A stretch of DNA of 64,000 nt from Isoetes taiwanensis. Lineage: Eukaryota; Streptophyta; Lycopodiopsida; Isoetales; Isoetaceae. A model generated the notes under the pieces. That model did not search any database. It saw nothing but the letters and a program-made list of their open reading frames with translations, and was not told where the DNA came from. Made by a program: the position numbers and the translations under genes. The stretch is taken from NCBI GenBank assembly GCA_021234155.1, contig JAJEKV010000025.1, forward strand, positions 8,772,330-8,836,329. Direction: 5' to 3'. This document shows positions 22,351 to 32,447 of the stretch, piece after piece; the stretch's first letter is position 1, and every line of letters begins with the position of its first letter.

Positions 22351-23983
22351 TTGCTACACATCATGTCGGAGCGCCAAGTCCATGTGGTTAGTTTGTTGCT
22401 GGTTCTGAGCTTAACAGGTTGCTATGGATTCCCATTGAGTGCAATAGAGAATGCAACTCAGGCTTGTGGGAATGGAATGAGGGCATCGACACCGAAACTA
22501 CAGGGTGTGATCAACACAGTGCAGAGCGCGTTGAATTCGGAGAGGGGGGGTAGAGCGAGGGGCAGTGTTAGAAGATTGTTTGGAGGTGCTGAAGGGGGCA
22601 ATGGGGAGCCTAAGTGAGGCAAAATCCAAGGTGCAACATTTTTCGGAGAGGTCAATTGAGGATGGGGATAGCGATGACATCTGGACGTGGGTGAGCACGG
22701 CGCTGACGGGGCGGTCCACGTGTGCAGATGAGCTGGAGGCTCTGGGCGAATCGGGGCTGCAGGGGGTGCTCAGCACTGCAAAAGGGCTGCAAAATGATCT
22801 CCATAATTCGCTTGCATTGTTTATGAATCTGAGAAAGAAGGCTCTGAATCAGTCGAGAATTCATGAGAGAAAATTGGGCAGCGAAGGGCCCTCTTTTCCT
22901 TACAAGCTGACTGAAGGGCTTCCGGCATGGATGCCCTCTGACCGGCGTCGGTTCCTCCTCCAGAATGTCACTGCCAATTTGGTGGTCTCCAAGACGGCAA
23001 GGGAAATTTCACCTCTGTGCAGGCTGCAATCAATGCCTCTTCTCCTGGCTACGTAATCTACGTTAAAAAAGGCATATACAATGAAACGGTCGAAGTCCCC
23101 AGCTCCAAGGCAAACCTCACAATCTTCGGCGATGGTATCAACAAGACCATCATTTCTGCTAGCAATTACTATGCCCAAGCTGGCACCACTTTCAGGACCG
23201 CCACTTTTGGTAAGACTTCCCTTTTTTCTTCCTAGAAAATACTTAAATGCTTTGCACTTCTCCATTTCATTTAATTCAATTCTTGACATCTTTTTTGTTT
23301 ATTTGTCTCTCTCCAAAGGTGTCAAAGCAAACGGTTTTATTGGTAAGCTCCTCACCATCCAAAACAATGCTGGCCCTGAAAATCACCAAGCAGTCGCCCT
23401 GCTCGTCACTTCGGACAAAGTTGCCTTCTACAAGTGTTCCATGGTTGCTTATCAAGATACTCTTTACACTTATGCTAATCGTCAATTTTATAGAGAATGC
23501 CAAGTGACCGGCACTGTAGACTTTATATTTGGAAATTCAGCTGTAGTTTTCCAAAAGTGCTCAATATATGCTAGGACGCCTCTTAGTAATCAAAAGAATA
23601 CCATCACAGCACAAGGGCGCGATGATATAAATCAAAATACAGGGATATCAATTCACCAATGCAAAGTTGATGGGGCAATCAACCTAACCTACTTGGGTCG
23701 CCCATGGAAAACTTATTCTAGGACAGTGTTCATGAAAACTCAACTTAGTAGTGCCATTAACCCAGCAGGTTGGCTTGAATGGGATGGTGCCCCTGCTAAT
23801 AGGTCCCAAACCGTGTATTATGGTGAATATAAGAACACTGGTGCAGGAGCAAGCATGTCAAATCGAGTGAATTGGACTAGAGCACTTAATACGAGTGAGG
23901 CATCACAATTCACGGTTGGATCATTTATTGTAGGTAACGAATGGTTGCCTTCGACAGGCATCACTTATACTGCAAGCTTATAG
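22351..23983 (+). CDS. Pectin methylesterase with PMEI pro-domain (type I), two exons
   Basis: It removes methyl groups from pectin in the cell wall. A hydrophobic signal peptide (about residues 10-30, ending CYGFP) leads a pectinesterase-inhibitor-like pro-region that includes EDCLEVLKGA and a later Cys (STCADELE). A basic processing site, RRRFLLQ near 22,947, fits cleavage before secretion. The catalytic domain has VKKGIYNE, QDTLY near 23,454, DFIFGN near 23,520 and YLGRPWK near 23,692, so the acid/base Asp, nucleophile Asp and the Arg are all present. The single intron falls after RTATF, as in many plant relatives. As read there are two single-base frameshifts: one extra base within about 22,540-22,560 (a G run) and one missing base near 22,993 (in the DGKGNF block). 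The net frame is restored. The start could instead be the next ATG at 22,363. Either a very young pseudogene or, more likely, sequence errors. Confidence 0.9.
23210..23318 (+). other. Intron of the pectin methylesterase gene
   Basis: The donor is TTTTG|GTAAGA and the acceptor is CTCCAAAG|GTGTC, giving 109 bp. Splicing joins a split Gly codon and gives ...RTATF-G-VKANGF, matching the usual family sequence around this intron. Confidence 0.9.
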
Positions 23984-26545
23984 TCGTTTATCCAAGAGTT
24001 TCACAAGCATTGGGCAACATGCCTTAGGATATTTTGAGTCAACAAAAATAAATAAAAACATAGTTTATAGAAATATGCCTGTTCTTGAGTAATTTGAGTA
24101 ATGCTATTAATAACAACATGGGGCGGAATTTCTTTTTCCTTTTGTTCTTCAAAATAAACTCTTACAATCCTTATAGCCTCTTAAACAAGTTTAAAAAGGA
24201 GATAGCTACAAATATGATGGAATTGAATATGGCCCCACTTGGCTTTATCCATTGGGCTTGTGGTCAGAAAGGCATCTAATGCGTTTTTTAGTATTGTTTT
24301 GAATGACCTTTGTTTTCCCCTTCTTTTTTTCCCTTTCTATGGTTTTTCTCAACTCAATTCAATTCTATTGGTTTTGGTAATTGATTGGGTTAGAACTTAT
24401 AAGCTTGTATTCAAGCTCGCTAAGGAGTGGTGTATATCATTTGGTGATTGTCCATTTCCTTATCGCGTCTTTTCACATTTAGAGGGTCCATGATATTTCA
24501 ACTCAATTCAATATGAGGTGAGCAATGGACTACAAAGGTACTAAGTCCCATCAATTCTGGTACATATACTGTCGTTGTCCATGTTATGGTCAAGTGTCTT
24601 TAGACATTTTGGAGGTCCATGCTATTTTTTATAAGGTGAGCAACAAACTTTATAGGGATGAGGTCCCATCAATTATGGTAGTAATGTTTGTACTATTACT
24701 TGGGATTAGAGCTGATATAAGATATATTTGTCCTATTAGGTATGATATAAGATATATTTGTCCTATTCATACCATATATAAAGCAGTAACATTTCTGTTC
24801 TTAAAAAATGGGGAAGTAATTTTTCTGGGCTGAGCACAACCCTGGGCCTGACACGTATGTGTCCATTGCATTTTTCAATTCCAATAAAAAGAAAAATCTC
24901 CAGCTCGCCACATGCACTCACTTATTCAAGGCATTAATTTGTGTCCAGGACATTTATGAGCATTTATGGCGGATTTATGAGCATTTATGTTCTTCCGCCT
25001 GGATGTTATCTCTTCCCTCCATACAGCACAGCGGCCGGAATTTGATGCTCCAAACTCGCTCCAAACCACCGAAATCTTTCGCTGCAGATTGCGTATGGCT
25101 GAATGAGATAAACCCATCAAATTTAATCGATGTAAGAAGAGCACAGTCTTCAAATGACAGAGTACATGTGCGAGAATCTGTGGTCAATCCAACTACGGCG
25201 GTTCTGATAAGGATAGGCAGCAATGCAAGAGCAGAACCCACAGAGAAATTCATGGCTGGGAGGGAAGATACGAGATTGGAAGAAAAAAATTGGATGGGAA
25301 GGAAGATCGGCAGGGAATTGAGCAGAAAAGGGGAGGATGGGGAATTGAGGTCCGGCGGTTGCCGCAGTTGTGCAGGGAGCAAGTGGGCGGGGATTAATTG
25401 CGAGCTGGGAGCTATGGCTGGGCCGGAGGTGGGCATTTGTGTGGGTTTTATATTTGGGGGACATCTGAGAGGCTGGAATTGGGTCGCAATCTGGGGTCCG
25501 CTCTTCGTCGTATCCACGTTTGTGGATTACAAGTGGCATATTCCACAAACCCCATATTCCATTACAATGGGTTGCATGCTTCCACGTCCAGTCCAAGACT
25601 TAAGAAGCTTACTCCCTGGGTCGGTCTATGATTCTTTGCTCTGCTCTGGCTATGGCAGATCCGTCTTCCGGCGCCTCCGACCTAGATTTTGAATTTGCAA
25701 CTCCAGCACTAAGCCAATGGAATGATGCATTAAACGAATTCATGAAGGCAGCAGAAGGTCTGATACAAGATAGCATGATTTGCACACTTTCTCAAAAAAA
25801 CCCCAAAAAACAGGGCATTCACATAGGAAACTAAAGTCGGAAGCAAGGGAAGGAAGATTTTGTATTAGAAATTCCATCAAACTCTTGAAGGTAAAGATTT
25901 GCATGGCGGAGTTATTGATCCTTCACACAAAAAGAACAAGAGCTGGAAGGAGATCCTGGAGTTAAAAAGAGCTGAAACTTTTTAGGTCCAATTCCACAAG
26001 CAGAGCAGAGATGCCCACTTCAAATGTGCAGCAAGAGTGGGATTTGATTCAAAAATTGATGCTGGATATTCAAGGAAATATGATTCTAGAACGAACAAAC
26101 CTGACAGGTCAATGCAATTACCAGTTTCAAACAAGGAAGTTGAAAGTTCACAGTATTATCGACAGAGCTCTATTTCTACCACCAGATTAATTCCGGTGGA
26201 TTTAGAAGGCAAGAAGTGGAGGACGAAATCAGGCACAAAGCAGAGGATTTGGGGCAGCCAAATGCGTATCAACAGTCTGCCCTTCGTATCCTGACCCTTC
26301 TATCTTTTGGATAATATAGTCTTTTATTGGAAGTGTTGTAGATACCTTTTTAAAAGCAAACAAATTTCTTATATCATACTCTATGGTGAAAATGGGATAT
26401 CCCTGCATATTCGAATTTGAAGGTGGAGATTTTGAGAGGAGAAGCATGCATATATATAACAGATTGAATAATAGAAAGTCCCTCCAGGCTTGATTCCGGA
26501 GGGTCAACCAAGCCTCTTGGGTGGCCGTAAATGTTCTATGTTCAT
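23984..26545. other. Intergenic sequence with weak ORFs
   Basis: A direct repeat of GATATAAGATATATTTGTCC occurs at about 24,713 and 24,743, with a related copy at 26,827. A 180-codon minus-strand frame (24,975-25,517) overlaps a 277-codon plus-strand frame (24,859-25,692); neither shows family motifs. Plus-strand fragments at 25,628-25,834 and 25,980-26,300 look weakly protein-like but cannot be assigned. Confidence 0.35.
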
Positions 26546-26760
26546 GGCGATGGTGGCCTAGTGGTCAGACCACTGGATATGGGTGTTCCCCGCCAAGGTT
26601 CAAACCCCACTAGCTATCATTGCATGACATGTTTGAAAGAAAAATATATAACACTTAGCATTGGGAATGTTATAGTCGTTATGATCAGCAATCTTCTATC
26701 GTGTAGGCGTTGAACGCACAGTGAAGAAATGCAGGTTCAAATCCTGCATGTTCTAGCTTA
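26546..26760 (+). repeat. tRNA-derived SINE-like element
   Basis: A perfect pol III A box (TGGCCTAGTGG, 26,554-26,564) and a perfect B box (GGTTCAAACCC, 26,597-26,607) lie 32 bp apart, as in tRNA-headed SINEs. A second B-box-like T-arm follows at 26,731-26,747 (GCAGG-TTCAAAT-CCTGC, all five stem pairs intact), similar to the T-arm of tRNA-Ser, but no cloverleaf can be closed around it. The 3' end is uncertain; no poly(A) or short tail repeat is clear. Confidence 0.6.
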
Positions 26761-26777
26761 AAATAGACAAGACGGGG

Positions 26778-26825
26778 AAGAGAAACGTTCGCGGCGGCCA
26801 AGGCCGCCGCGATAAGTTTCTTGTA
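26778..26825. repeat. Short GC-rich hairpin repeat, copy 2
   Basis: This is the same 48-bp sequence as at 20,769. Its stem is perfect: GCGGCGGCC-AA-GGCCGCCGC at 26,791-26,810, followed by GATAAGTTTCTTGTA. It sits directly before GGTATAAGATATATTTG, a phrase also present at 24,743. Confidence 0.8.
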
Positions 26826-28006
26826 GGTATAAGATATATTTGTCCTATTATCTGCATTATCAATACATGTATAATTATTATGGGAAAGATTCTTTAGGCA
26901 TATTCGGTGTTGATACCTCTTCCTAGATTCGACACGTATTTCCGGAAGGAAAAAATAGAGATTTAAAAAAAATGACGAAAATGTTCTTAAATCCGGAGGT
27001 CGAGGAGCTGGGACATGCCCCGCGCTGCCTCGTCTACCTTCCCTGACCGCCCAATCCATGTCTGTAACTTCCGGCCTCAATCCCCGTTCCACAAGAAAAA
27101 TCCAGCCTGACATTTTGGCTCCGATGCATCTAGCAAAAGCATCCTGTTCAATAAACGAAAAAGTTCCGCCGGATTGCTCAGCTATGCTCAGCTATGGAGT
27201 GCATAATAAGCGGGATCGTGATGATGCCCCAATTCAAAAAAGTGTGCATAGGGTGTCCGTCTCTTATCGGCCCATAAATCCGGCAAAACCATGCCGGAAA
27301 GAATTTGCGAGAATGTCTAGAATCGGGTTCCATTTTGCCGAGCCATGGGTGTCGCCCATCGATAACAAAGAACAATTAGGTGCCTTCTTTCTTCAAGAAC
27401 TCTGGATCCCTTTTCGGCCCATCCGCAATATTCGTACCACCGGGCGTCCAACAGATTAATAACCCCAATTGCCGTTTGTTTAGCTTCTTGATTCATACAT
27501 CCGAGGCGTAACGTCTTGAAGCGGAAGAAAAAACGACAATGGAGAGTCGTCTTGCGGACCCATTTGATTAATCCACGAAATTCATGGCAGCTTTTAGCGA
27601 GGGCAAGCTTAGATCCGCCATGCTTCCACCGGTGTCTAAAAGCGTGACCACATCAATTGGAGCCCCTTCCGAAGTGTGCGAATCATTTTCATTTAGATCC
27701 GAAGCCAAATCCCGTGAGGAGGAGGAGGGCGGGGAGCTTAAAACACGGACAAGAACGGTAAGATTATCTCTGGACTGGTGATATGGCAGAGCGGAAAAAC
27801 GGTAAGATTATCTCTGGACTGGTGATATGGCAGAGCGGAAACTTCTACAAATCCGGTGATGTCTAATTTTCTAAATCCGGCACAAGAAAAGAAAGATCCA
27901 TTGTAGAGGACAGGAAATTGGATCCTAAAGATTTCTTTTCTACATTGTAGAGGACAGGAAATTGGATCCTAAAGATTTCAAGTAGTAAAGCAAGAACGCA
28001 GAGGAA
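26826..28006. other. Intergenic sequence with two short tandem duplications
   Basis: A 44-bp unit (GTAAGATTATCTCTGGACTG...) is repeated at about 27,757-27,843. A 44-bp spaced unit (CATTGTAGAGGACAGGAAAT...) occurs at 27,899-27,935 and 27,943-27,979. Overlapping frames on both strands at 27,000-27,460 look protein-like for short stretches, but no family is recognised. Confidence 0.5.
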
Positions 28007-28261
28007 ATGAAAAAGGGAAGCAGCGCCCCCTGCTGCCCCTCCAAGGACTGTTTCATACGATTTCAAGATGCCCTTCACTACGCTCACTTCTCCAAAGCGG
28101 ATTATGAACGCATGCCTGAATGGCAGATCGATCTCCTCCTTACCCAGTATGGCTTGCCTGCTCAGCTCATGGGTTCCCTTGAAGACAAGCGCCTATACGC
28201 CATCGGTGCCTTCTTGTGGCCCGATCAGCTTCAACAAAATACCTGCCCCAAACTTAGATAA
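28007..28261 (+). CDS. Small plant protein resembling the DUF7722 family
   Basis: An 84-codon frame with its own ATG and stop. Residues 20-75 carry the order LHY-x7-DYE-x-M-x-EW-x-x-D-LLL-x-x-YGL, then G-x-L-x-x-KR-x-x-A-x-GAFLWPDQL. As I remember the family, short plant proteins with LHYPRY, DYE.M.EW, YGL and GAFLWPDQ share this pattern. Their function is unknown and none is assigned here. No signal peptide or membrane segment is seen. The frame is intact, unlike nearly everything around it, which argues that it is a real gene. A family search with the translated frame would settle the assignment. Confidence 0.55.
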   Translation: MKKGSSAPCCPSKDCFIRFQDALHYAHFSKADYERMPEWQIDLLLTQYGLPAQLMGSLEDKRLYAIGAFLWPDQLQQNTCPKLR

Positions 28262-29502
28262 ATTCTCCTCCTGGTTGCAAAGCTTTTTTTTATCCTTTTC
28301 ATGTCTAATATACTACTCTTCATGCTTGCACATTGTTGCATCTTTTATGCTATAATTTTATAGCGGTATATATGATATGATACTTTATTTAACATTTGTC
28401 TAGTCAGTCATCAAAGTGATTTTCATAGATAGATTGTTTCAGCAGAGTGTAAAGAATGGTTAAAAGTGAAACATGTACTGAGACTACAACAAGTGTGGCC
28501 ATCAATTTAGCCTCACACCATCAGTTTAGCCTCGCGTTTCGTACTGCTAGATTACTATGAACTTGCCACATATAGGATATGCTTCAAAGAAACGTGGCAC
28601 CTTTGCACTATGGATGGGTGTCTATGGTCCCATATATCCAAAAATATATACTCATCAATACGGCAACATCCCACTTCTAAGAGTGGCGTATAATTGCATT
28701 TAATTCTATATGTTGTCAGTGTTCTTATTATCTAAACATCATAGTCGTCCTTTTGCCCTAGGTTTTAATCTCAATCGTTCATTCTAAACTGCTATAGTAC
28801 AAATGTTGTTTCTCTCCTTGCTAGAGGAAACAACTAAAAATCAACAGTTGAAAATCAATTGTGTTACTTATTGTATGTCTCCAACTTTTTGTGTTGGAAC
28901 CAAGGAAGCTCGTTGATTTCTAGTGGAAACAAATTGCACCTCTCAAGGTTACCCATTAAAGCAATCTCAGTTGCAAGAGATTGCCTCGTCAAATATGTAT
29001 CTCGTCGAATTTTACTTTACAATAATCATCCCGTCTAAATATTTCTATTTGTGGTGTAAAATATGACTTTTGCAAAAGAGATCTTCAGAGCTTTTCTTAT
29101 TCAGAGATTGACTTAGAAACATGTCTATGGGCAATGGTAATGGATCTATGGCTTTCTCTTAACCTTTATATTTTGCTTTTATTATTCTTTTTAGGTTGTC
29201 AAAATCTTTCAAATTTGCAACAGTGAATGTATACATGCACAGTTCGTTTATTTGTTTTCCTCATCTTGATTTTGATTTGCCATTATCGGGTCCAAAATGT
29301 CTTGCATTCCCAATTCTGATTTAGGGGTGCTCGCCTTCTAATTTTGATTTTTTAAGAACGTTGCTATTATCCACCGTGCTCATTAAATTATTTCATAGCT
29401 ACACTCTACAACATTACAACTGCCCAAAAATCCACCTACTGTAGGGGTTGGCTACCATCAAGTTTTTTCTTTTTACTCACTTTCGTACACACAAGGGGTT
29501 GG
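28262..29502. other. AT-rich intergenic sequence
   Basis: No coding region, RNA gene or clear repeat is seen between the small ORF and the third hairpin copy. Confidence 0.5.
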
Positions 29503-29555
29503 GAAAGAGAAATGTTCGCGGCGGCCGCAAGGCCGCCGCGATAAATTTCTTGTAT
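29503..29555. repeat. Short GC-rich hairpin repeat, copy 3
   Basis: Third copy, with GCGGCGGCC-GCAA-GGCCGCCGC as stem and loop and the same outer AGAGAAATGTTC and GATAAATTTCTTGTA. It ends two bases before the first unit of the 1.03-kb tandem duplication. Confidence 0.8.
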
Positions 29556-29556
29556 G

Positions 29557-30587
29557 GCATTATTATAATGCTTGATATGGTCCCATAGAAGTTAAAATTT
29601 TGGGGTCAATGAAACTAAAGTAAAGGTACTGTTGAGGTGAAACAAGCACCAATGAGCAACTAAAATAGAAATATCCAATATGTAACATAATAACAGGGGC
29701 TCCAGGGGGATTTGCCATGGACGTATAAATGGCCATTCTTGAAACCATAGACCATAGCCCAAAAGCAATTGAATAGGTTGCTATATAAAAAAAATAAAAT
29801 CTAGACCATTTGAAAAAATAATCTAGCTTGCTAGTTGTATTGGTCAAAGTATTTTTATTAAGCCATTGGATTATTTTGGTAGAGGTTGAGTCCCAAGATT
29901 TTCATAGTCTAAAACTTTAGGCGAACTCAAATGATTCGATTCCCTTTAAAACCTTAGGCGAACTCAGTATTTCAAACTTTTAAAATCACAGTGTCCCCAA
30001 ATAAATGACTATAATTAAAATGAGAGGCACTCGAGAGGCCCCAACATATGATCTAGGTCATAAGATGGACATATCTGTCGCCCCCAAGGTAGTCCCTTTG
30101 TTTGTGCCATGCATCAGGGTAGATAGCGAGCATAATTTACTGGCTAGATCAGACGTGTCAAATAGGGTTAACAACCAAGACCATGTCTGCCGAAGCCGCT
30201 CACACAAGAAAAAACAATGCTCAATACTCTCAACCTTTTGCTTACATAAAAGACAGAGCTCTGAAATTTGATTATCAGTTTTATGGACCAGTGGATAAAA
30301 GCACGCTGTGGTGTATCAAAAACACGCATTTTGATGCCACATTTTTGCACCTTCTTTGTGGTAGAATCGGGTGGTGCATACCGAAGCAGAGATTGTGGGA
30401 GTGCGAATTAATGAGCGTCGGTTATTTTGAATTTTATGCCACGTCATTGTCCCTCATTTCGAATTAGGAAATAATCACCTCTTCTTCTGTTTTTTTCCGC
30501 TTCTTGCCGATTGAACCCTAATGGAGTCAGAATTGAATGCCACTGGTTACACGATGAAATCTGTGACGAGGCAGTACAGTATACGGT
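29557..30587. repeat. 1.03-kb tandem duplication, unit 1
   Basis: It begins GCATTATTATAATGCTTGAT and is repeated almost exactly from 30,588, with a period of 1,031 bp. It contains the end of a LINE-type coding region on the minus strand (listed separately). Differences from unit 2 are few and are mostly small indels at or beside CG dinucleotides. Confidence 0.95.
29563..30350 (-). pseudogene. LINE remnant: reverse-transcriptase zinc-binding region, unit 1
   Basis: On the minus strand, about 30,290 down to 30,180, one frame contains SELCLLCKQKVESIEHC followed by FFLC and ERLRQTWSW. The C-x2-C-x7-x-x-H-C-x3-C arrangement with the downstream Trp pair is the zinc-binding domain (zf-RVT) that follows the polymerase in plant L1-type retrotransposons. 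Downstream coding traces to 29,563 are broken. The upstream polymerase is absent, consistent with 5' truncation. A 94-codon minus-strand frame at 29,563-29,847 is open, but I do not recognise it. Confidence 0.65.
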
Positions 30588-31589
30588 GCATTATTATAAT
30601 GCTTGATATGGTCCCATAGAAGTTAAAATTTTGGGGTCAATGAAACTAAAGTAAAGGTACTGTTGAGGTGAAACAAGCACCAATGAGCAACTAAAATAGA
30701 AATATCCAATATGTAACATAATAACAGGGGCTCCAGGGGGATTTGCCATGGACGTATAAATGGCCATTCTTGAAACCATAGACCATAGCCCAAAAGCAAT
30801 TGAATAGGTTGCTATATAAAAAAAATAAAATCTAGACCATTTGAAAAAATAATCTAGCTTGCTAGTTGTATTGGTCAAAGTATTTTTATTAAGCCATTGG
30901 ATTATTTTGGTAGAGGTTCGAGTCCCAGTATTTCATAGTCTAAAACTTTAGGCGAACTCGTACAGTTCGATTCCCTTTAAAACCTTAGGCGAACTCGTAT
31001 TTCAAACTTTTAAAATCACAGGTGTCCCCAAATAAATGACTATAATTAAAATGAGAGGCACTCAGAGGCCCCAACATATGATCTAGGTCATAAGATGGAC
31101 ATATCTGTCGCCCAAGGTAGTCCACTGTTTGTGCCATGCATCAGGGTAGATAGCGAGCATAATTTACTGGCTAGATCAGACATGTCAAATAGGGTTAACA
31201 ACCAAGACCATGTCTGCCGAAGCCGCTCACACAAGAAAAAACAATGCTCAATACTCTCAACCTTTTGCTTACATAAAAGACAGAGCTCTGAAATTTGATT
31301 ATCAGTTTTATGGACCAGTGGATAAAAGCACGCTGTGGTGTATCAAAAACACGCATTTTGATGCCACATTTTTGCACCTTCTTTGTGGTAGAATCGGGTG
31401 GTGCATACCGAAGCAGAGATTGTGGGAGTGCGAATTAATGAGCGTCGGTTATTTTGAATTTTATGCCACGTCATTGTCCCTCATTTCGAATTAGGAAATA
31501 ATCACCTCTTCTTCTGTTTTTTTCCGCTTCTTGCCGATTGAACCCTAATGGAGTCGAGAATTGAATGCCACTGGTTACCGCGATGAAAT
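30588..31589. repeat. 1.03-kb tandem duplication, unit 2 (interrupted by element B)
   Basis: Second copy of 29,557-30,587. It is cut after GATGAAAT at 31,589, where element B begins. Unit 1 reads GATGAAATCTGTGACG at the same point and so shows the sequence expected at an empty site. Confidence 0.95.
30594..31377 (-). pseudogene. LINE remnant: reverse-transcriptase zinc-binding region, unit 2
   Basis: Duplicate of the LINE fragment in unit 1, with the same C-x2-C...H-C-x3-C zinc-binding motif on the minus strand around 31,210-31,320 and the same open 94-codon frame at 30,594-30,878. Identity in both coding and non-coding parts shows recent segmental duplication rather than two insertions. Confidence 0.65.
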
Positions 31590-32447
31590 TGTGGCGTTTC
31601 AAGACAAAGATACGGTCCTAAGACGATATCATCGTTTGCCGCCACGCCGCATTACCTCCATCTCGATTGGCGGTAATGTAGGCGTGTAGCCAAGCAGGTA
31701 GCACCCTAGGGGGGCAACTTGCAAGGTGTGTACATTTTATTAATGTGCACATTTACCCATGTGCACATTTATCTATGTACACATTTTCCCATGTGGACAC
31801 TTTATGCCACCTAGTTAATAAGGCAAGTGGGCCATACCCAATTATCCCACATGCTTAAAGGGATAATGGGAAACCCTAGCCCTAACCCTTGTCTATTTAG
31901 GTAAAGGAAATCCTAACTTGCTATTTTCATCCATAGCATTCTAGGTCTCTGTTTTGCTTGCTCCAGGAGCCAAAACCACCTCCCAAACTCTGTCTGAGCG
32001 ATCTAGCTCATTAGTTTTCCTTTCTAGCTTCATCTTCTAGCAGTTCAGCAGGATGGTCGAGTTCAGAGCAGGAGGAGCGAGCCAAGGATCAGGTATCTTG
32101 TCAATTTAATTAAATTGACAAGATAATTGCTATTATAATAGCCTAAACCGCCTCCCAGTCATTGAATAAGTAGGTTTAGCCTATTAAATTGCCCATAGCA
32201 GCCATCTAGATCCCTAGATATCGAGCTTTAACTAAAGAACCTAACTCTGTGATTTATATTAGATCTTGTTCTTTCGTTCTTCTGTGATGTGTATGATGAT
32301 GTATCTCTGTGAACTCACTGTATTGGTAAGGGGGGTAGAGACCCTAAGGCCTGGTAGTTGATGTTCCTAGCTAGCCTCTTTAGCACACTGAAAATTTGGC
32401 CTGTGTACAAGAACCACGTGCACCGTATATGAGTAGGGGACGTCACA
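31590..32447 (+). repeat. Element B 5' LTR (internally shorter)
   Basis: The first 90 bp match 44,949-45,043. From GTGTAGCCAAGCAGGTAGCA (31,683) to GAACCAC (32,417) the sequence matches 53,885-54,586, and the end GTGCACCGTATATGAG...GTCACA matches 55,346-55,375. A 759-bp block present in the 3' LTR is absent here. Confidence 0.85.

Noticed and set aside
24859..25692. 277-codon plus-strand frame
   Set aside because: Overlaps an equally open minus-strand frame; no motifs and no clear coding bias. Not called as a gene.
26700..26760. Possible tRNA-Ser gene
   Set aside because: Only the T-arm is well formed; no matching acceptor, D-arm or anticodon arm can be built upstream.
26685..27113. Minus-strand frame with a HAGFEPAFLH segment
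   Set aside because: That segment is the antisense reading of a tRNA-type T-arm (26,731-26,747), a well-known false protein signal.
31590..32447. Interpretation as two separate LTR fragments, one family ending at 31,682 and another starting at 31,684
   Set aside because: The same two pieces occur on either side of the DNA transposon at 45,043 and 53,885 and the whole is flanked by AAAT, so a single LTR is simpler.
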